From assembly GCA_021778575.1 (NCBI GenBank), contig JAJYCH010000015.1, positions 1 through 17,732 on the forward strand: a stretch of DNA of 17,732 bases, in the 5' to 3' direction. This DNA comes from Planctomycetota bacterium (GTDB lineage Bacteria > Planctomycetota > Planctomycetia > Isosphaerales > Isosphaeraceae). Below, in pieces: positions 14,701 through 17,732 of this stretch; position 1 is the first letter of the stretch, and every line of letters begins with the position of its first letter. The notes beneath the pieces were generated by a model, which saw only the letters and a program-made list of their open reading frames with translations, ran no database searches and was not told the DNA's origin. The position numbers and the translations under genes were made by a program.

Positions 14701-17120
14701 TCGTAGACAGTAGTGCTGATGTAGCCCAGCGGGTTCATCGTCCGGAGTTGGTTATTCGCCAGGTCGTAAGCGTAGCTTGTGCGGTTCAGCAGCGGGTCCA
14801 CAGAAGCCACTCGGCGATCGTTGGCGTCGTAGACGGTGGTGCTGATATAGCCAAGGGGGGTCACCTGACGGACAGCACGACCCTCCGCGTCGTACGCCAT
14901 CGTCGTCCGGTTCCCCAGTGGGTCCACCGACGCAACCATCCTACTCGCCGCGTCATACACTGCCGTTGTGATGAAGCTCAGCGGGTTCACCGTCCGAATC
15001 CGATTACTCCGAGTGTCGTAAGCGTAACTCGTCCGGTTCCCCAAAGGGTCTTCCGTCGCCGTCACACGACCCTGAACGTCATACACCGTCGTCGAACGGT
15101 AACCCAGCGGGTTGGCCATCCCCACCACGCGGCCCGTCGCGTCGTACGCCAGGCTCGTCCGGTTCCCCAACGGGTTTACGGTCGCCTGCACCCAGTTCAT
15201 CAGATCCAGCACATACGTCGTCCGGTTCCCCAACGGGTCTTCCAGACCCAACGGCTGACCTGCAATGTTGTAAGAGAAGCTCGTCCGATTTCCCACCGGG
15301 TTGACGCGAGCCACCATCAGGCCCGACGCGTCATAGATCGCGGAGGAGCGGTTCCCCAACGGGTCCACCACCGCATTGATCGGGCCGTTCGCATCGTAGG
15401 AATAGCTCGTCCGGTTCCCCAACGCGTCGATCGTCGCCACTCGCTGGTTCAGGCTGTTCCACACCAGGCTCGTCCGATGCCCCAACTGGTCCACCGTCGC
15501 AGAAACTCGGTTGTTACTGTCGAAAATGTACGAATAACGACCACCTAATGGGTCTACCACCGCCGCGAGCTGGCTCGTACCGTTCGTCGCCGAACGATAC
15601 ACATACTTTGTCTGCTGACCGTCGCCTATCGCACGGCTCGTCATCTGATTCGACGACCAGGTCATCGACGTGCGATTCCCCAGCGGGTCGATCGCCACCG
15701 TCAGATTATTCGATGCGTTATACTTGAACGACGTGATGTTGCCGCCCGGGTCCGTCACCTGCGAAACTTGACCCGATCCCGAATACGCGTAGCTCGTCCG
15801 ACCGCCCGCGGGTAATGCCACCGCCGTTAATTGATTCTGAGTGTTATATGCGTAGCTGGTCCGGGCTCCCAACGCGTCCACCGATGCGATCAGTCGGTGC
15901 TGCGTATCATACTTCAATGTCGTGACGCACAGCTCTGGGCAGATCTTCTGCGTCAGGTTGCCGTTACCATCCACCACGAACGTCGTCAGGCGGCCCGACG
16001 CGTCCGTCAACCGGCTCAGGTTCCCCGAACCGTTATACGTGAAGCTCGCACGACCCCCTTGAGGCTGGATGACCGCCGTCACCCGGCTCGACGAGTCGCG
16101 CGTCAGCGTCCAGATCGAACCCGAGACCCCCTGCAGCTTCGCCAGCAGCCCGTTGCCCGCCGAATAGTGCTGCTGGAAACCGTCCGGCAACGTCTCGGTC
16201 CAGCTCCCGTCGCCGTTCTGCTGTAGCGAGTTCGTGATGCCACCGGGAGCCTGGTAGATCCCCGATGAGTTCTGGCCGGTATACGTCAGCCCCGTCCCCG
16301 AACCTTTCGTGATCGACGCCGACGTCGAACTGAGAACCGTCACTTTTTGGTCATAGAGGCTCGACCAGCCCGCGCCGGCGGGAGATGTGGACGTCGACAG
16401 GGAGTTGTAGGTATAAACCGCCGTCGCATCGAAAGTACCGCCGTCCACCGAGGCCACCGGTAGCGACAGGTTGCCGGTCGCGAAGTTGACCGCACCGGCT
16501 CCGGCCGACAGCGGCGTGGCCAGAATCGGGCTCGCCGGGCCGCCGCTGCTGCCGCACGAACCGCCACCACAACCGCACGAGCCACCACCGCTATTGCACG
16601 GGTCCGCACTGCTGCGGAGCTGCATCAGCGGCGTGATCGGGTAACCACCCCCAGTATCGAGAGTGTAGAGGCTTGGCGGCGTCGGACCCTGCGAAGTGCC
16701 GCAGCCACAGGAGGACTGGCTTGTCGTTGTTTTACCCGTGAAAGGCACGCTGGGAACGACGGGGGCCGAGCCCGCTGGGCAGTACTGGTTGCCAATCGTC
16801 GTGCCCGAGCTGCTGCTCGAGGTGTGGCTCCCGCCCGAGCCCGAGGATTGAGCACTCGAAGCCGAAGCCGAGGAAATCCCCGAAGTTGGCGAACTCGTCC
16901 CTGAATGGGACGAACTGCCCGGCGATCCACCCCCCGAACTCGTCGTCGAAGAACTCCCGGACGAATGGGAACTGATGATCGACGCCGAGGGGTTGCTTCC
17001 CGACGAATGGGAACTAGGCACAACGATCGCTGAGCTGATCGGGATGATCGAAGGAAGGATTGGCGTGGTCTGCGGCGACCGGGGCGAACCTGAACCCGAA
17101 TTGGATGAAGAACTCGTCAT
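11790..17120 (-). CDS. RHS/YD-repeat protein with Cys-rich variable C-terminal tip
   Basis: This is a 1776-aa RHS-family protein. Residues 1-110 are Ser/Gly/Thr low complexity. Residues 111-195 are rich in Cys and Gly (CGCG and CGCGGGSCG motifs). Residues 205-330 form an N-terminal RHS-associated region (GAVNFATGNLSLPV). Residues about 345-1470 are tandem 21-residue YD repeats of the form DPLGNRTSYAYDxxSRxxxxx. Residues 1478-1584 are the RHS core (YYLFDGLGSTVQLT, YDSWGN, GYSFVRARYYNP, GRFLSQDPLGF) ending at VDPNGF. Residues 1585-1776 are a tip with 11 cysteines that matches no toxin I know. RHS repeats are known to build a hollow beta cocoon around a released C-terminal domain. No classical signal peptide, PAAR or VgrG domain is present, so the export route is unclear. 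ATG 17120 follows GGGAG by 9 nt, and a stop codon lies 30 nt upstream in frame. Confidence 0.92.
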   Translation of the reverse strand: MTSSSSNSGSGSPRSPQTTPILPSIIPISSAIVVPSSHSSGSNPSASIISSHSSGSSSTTSSGGGSPGSSSHSGTSSPTSGISSASASSAQSSGSGGSHTSSSSSGTTIGNQYCPAGSAPVVPSVPFTGKTTTSQSSCGCGTSQGPTPPSLYTLDTGGGYPITPLMQLRSSADPCNSGGGSCGCGGGSCGSSGGPASPILATPLSAGAGAVNFATGNLSLPVASVDGGTFDATAVYTYNSLSTSTSPAGAGWSSLYDQKVTVLSSTSASITKGSGTGLTYTGQNSSGIYQAPGGITNSLQQNGDGSWTETLPDGFQQHYSAGNGLLAKLQGVSGSIWTLTRDSSSRVTAVIQPQGGRASFTYNGSGNLSRLTDASGRLTTFVVDGNGNLTQKICPELCVTTLKYDTQHRLIASVDALGARTSYAYNTQNQLTAVALPAGGRTSYAYSGSGQVSQVTDPGGNITSFKYNASNNLTVAIDPLGNRTSMTWSSNQMTSRAIGDGQQTKYVYRSATNGTSQLAAVVDPLGGRYSYIFDSNNRVSATVDQLGHRTSLVWNSLNQRVATIDALGNRTSYSYDANGPINAVVDPLGNRSSAIYDASGLMVARVNPVGNRTSFSYNIAGQPLGLEDPLGNRTTYVLDLMNWVQATVNPLGNRTSLAYDATGRVVGMANPLGYRSTTVYDVQGRVTATEDPLGNRTSYAYDTRSNRIRTVNPLSFITTAVYDAASRMVASVDPLGNRTTMAYDAEGRAVRQVTPLGYISTTVYDANDRRVASVDPLLNRTSYAYDLANNQLRTMNPLGYISTTVYDALNRPVASVDPLLNRTSMAYDGASRQVRTTNALGFVSTTVYDAASRMVASVDPLLNRTSYAYDNASRQIRATNPLGYTGTTVYDAASRQIVSIDPLLNRTSYVYDAASRLVRTTNPLGYTGTTVYDAASRQIVSIDPLLNRTSYAYDAASRQLRTTNPLGYISTTVYDVANRKIANIDPLLNRTSYAYDAASQVIRIINSLGNVSTTIYDAATRKIAGIDPLLNCTSYSYDRASQQVRIQDANGKLTTNIYDANGRISATIDANGYRTTQVYNAVSWNTAIIDPNGNRITFGYDADGRKVQVTDALGRRTTSAYDAASRQMLRIDARGNRTSYVYDNASRLTGQRYPDGTRVTFVYDKASQRTALCDWTGRTTATYDADGRVTCHNTPLAMRLTYAYDAVGQRRYLIEPEGLRFTYVFDGAGRLTHLSNPQGERTSYSYDAASRTTSVKMANATRASYTYDHADRLLEVSNLGPTGPALSSFAYAYDGVGNKQHVVESSGARVTWSYGNDYRLLEEQRSGANAYTINYTYDPVGNRQLMNNGGVRTTYTYDVANQLTRFTTTAGPTTFNYDADGNKLVTSNPLGQISTNTWDFENRLKQTALPSGTVDSFTYDGDGRRVQRFDSTGGFNFLWDFENILLETNSTDNISVVYTLRPEQYGNLISQWRGGTRSYYLFDGLGSTVQLTNGSGSVTDSYTYDSWGNILSASGSTTNAFKYIGKSGYYFDSNTGYSFVRARYYNPIFGRFLSQDPLGFSWQNVNLYSYANNSPVRYVDPNGFAGMTFQDPAPPTVVTADPPDKSLIKVRICSPWYGSNCSEEPQPGPKKQSQFSGQISVNLPPFTLQFGSQVSTEVALTVPKCSCVATCVIQVCVYNKPKDSFWNKFRNIKGPFTGHVYLPTDTLSPCENLPGAPQVTQAPAKCAPGCPCGKSKENPTGPNFGDNGCPTDSPGSDAYSLPLTNTLPTGWAPPYG
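14043..15176 (-). repeat. 126-bp higher-order tandem array inside the RHS gene
   Basis: Residues 649-1026 of the RHS protein are nine consecutive 42-residue units. Each pairs a DPLxNRTSxAYD repeat with an NPLGYxSTTVYD repeat. Adjacent units at residues 880-921 and 922-963 are nearly identical in protein and in DNA, which points to recent duplication. The DNA period is 126 bp, so gain or loss of units keeps the reading frame. Confidence 0.88.
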
Positions 17121-17185
17121 CGAAGACTTCTCCCGAGATCCGCCACGCAGTCATCGCGTCATTGGTCGGAGCCGACTTTCGCTTG

Positions 17186-17214
17186 ATCGTCCCTCACAGT
17201 CCCGTATTGGTCAA
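17186..17214 (-). promoter_or_regulatory. Candidate promoter of the RHS gene
   Basis: On the minus strand TTGACC (17214-17209) is a good -35 element, preceded by a T8 tract that could act as an UP element. After a 17-nt spacer comes GACGAT (17191-17186), a poor -10 with three of six consensus bases. It lies 65 nt above the ATG at 17120. Planctomycete promoters are poorly defined, so this is a suggestion. Confidence 0.28.
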
Positions 17215-17477
17215 GAAAAAAAAGGCGAGAATTTCCCAGCTCCCATTTCTGGCCGTGACGCTGCGAATCCTGGCAAACTGGGAGACCAGAGATTCGATCT
17301 CGACGACGCCGACAAGCCGATTGAATGCCTGGCGCGGCTCCGACCGGCGGGGCCTTGCCCGGCACGGACCTTTCGATCAAGATGTTTTCCATAGGCGATC
17401 CCGGCACGACGGCGTGCCCAAACCCGCCAGATCCGGCGCAATCCCCGACAACGCCCCGAGAAGCGTTAAAGAGCGGC

Positions 17478-17483
17478 AGGAGG
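17478..17483 (+). promoter_or_regulatory. Perfect Shine-Dalgarno AGGAGG facing an ATC codon
   Basis: AGGAGG at 17478-17483 is followed by 5 nt and then ATC at 17489. No ATG, GTG or TTG lies at a suitable distance in the coding frame. The placement decides the start chosen for the gene below. Confidence 0.5.
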
Positions 17484-17488
17484 TCCCC

Positions 17489-17732
17489 ATCGACTCCGAC
17501 CCACCGCCCATCGATCCCGACCGGGTTGTGACCGACAGCCTCTTCGACCGGCCCAGCAAATGCCATCACGGCGACCTCGGCACCATCCCGCCCATCGGAT
17601 CCAGGCCGGCGGCCTGGCTCGCCTCGCTACCCGAGGCCCCGGGCTCGCGTGACTTCCGCGCCGCCGTCGCCGCCATCGCCAACGCCTTGCGAGGATCCCG
17701 GTCCCTGGTCGTCGCCCTCGGCGGCCATGTCG
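17489..17732 (+). CDS. 5' part of a conserved hypothetical protein (runs off the window)
   Basis: The frame is open to the window end and gives 81 residues. It includes IDPDRVVTDSLFDRPSKC, then LASLPEAPGSRDFRAAVAAI, and ends in RSLVVALGGHV. This pattern (an xRPSKx segment, then xLPxxxxxRDFRxxVxAI and an LGGHV strand) resembles planctomycetal conserved proteins that I remember only loosely, sometimes labelled as related to deoxyhypusine synthase; I would not assign a function. Third positions are strongly G/C, which supports coding. The start is uncertain: ATC 17489 sits 5 nt after AGGAGG, GTG 17414 would add 25 residues without a ribosome site, and GTG 17528 would remove the conserved IDPDRV stretch. 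Confidence 0.6.
   Translation, partial: MDSDPPPIDPDRVVTDSLFDRPSKCHHGDLGTIPPIGSRPAAWLASLPEAPGSRDFRAAVAAIANALRGSRSLVVALGGHV

Larger units (their letters stand above)
17121..17488. other. Divergent intergenic region, 368 bp
   Basis: This spacer separates the RHS gene (minus) from the gene entering on the plus strand, so it should carry promoters in both directions. It contains a run of eight A at 17216-17223 and a candidate minus-strand promoter beside it. Short open frames on both strands look like chance and have no recognisable domains. No inverted repeats of transposon type are evident. Confidence 0.6.

Noticed and set aside
14043..15176. CRISPR-like array
   Set aside because: The 126-bp repeats are coding, in frame, contiguous and without unique spacers.
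13218..15548. Plus-strand repetitive open frames inside the RHS region
   Set aside because: They are antisense shadows of the YD repeats, with RRVV/QQRVDT-type periodicity that follows from the 126-bp array.
17159..17569. Minus-strand 136-codon frame upstream of the RHS gene
   Set aside because: It has no recognisable domain, overlaps the plus-strand conserved coding and would fill the needed promoter region.

Overview
The window reads as high-GC chromosomal DNA from a planctomycete-like bacterium. I infer this from three things: very long glycosyltransferase/methyltransferase fusion proteins, a giant RHS protein with a serine-rich N-terminus and NRTS-type YD repeats, and strongly GC-biased third codon positions. 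No rRNA, tRNA, CRISPR array or transposase is visible, so the taxonomic call is an impression, not proof.

Layout. (a) 1-968, plus strand: the 3' part of a protein with an HTKG ... HFSGNFWWA carbohydrate-enzyme-like segment followed by a class I SAM methyltransferase. Its 5' part looks broken: there is an in-frame TGA at 6-8, a 24-bp tandem duplication at 53-100, and recognisable coding similarity upstream of the first ATG. (b) 1002-10758, minus strand: a tight three-gene run in the order GT4 glycosyltransferase (533 aa), five-domain fusion (1409 aa) and four-domain fusion plus TPR array (1275 aa), with gaps of 24 and 73 bp. The two giants share a paralogous methyltransferase-GT2 module. In the 1275-aa protein the methyltransferase half has lost its SAM-binding glycine motif. 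This block converges on the methyltransferase gene of (a). It looks like a surface-glycan or glycoprotein assembly locus, in which each polypeptide carries several transferase activities.

(c) 10759-12400: an AT-richer patch. It holds a gene-poor spacer, an unrecognised 188-aa membrane-anchored protein, a double palindrome just upstream of that gene, and the C-terminal tip of the RHS gene. (d) 11790-17120, minus strand: a 1776-aa RHS/YD-repeat protein. It has a Ser-rich N-terminus, many 21-residue YD repeats including a 126-bp higher-order tandem array, a canonical RHS core ending in DPNGF, and a 192-aa cysteine-rich variable tip. The small low-GC gene directly downstream of the tip is in the position an immunity gene would occupy in an RHS polymorphic toxin system. 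(e) 17121-17488: a divergent intergenic region with a candidate promoter for the RHS gene. (f) 17489-17732, plus strand: the 5' end of a conserved gene that runs out of the window. Its best start is an ATC codon placed 5 nt after a perfect AGGAGG.

The strongest candidates for something undescribed are the RHS tip/orphan-gene pair in the low-GC patch and the shared methyltransferase-GT2 module, one copy of which appears catalytically dead.
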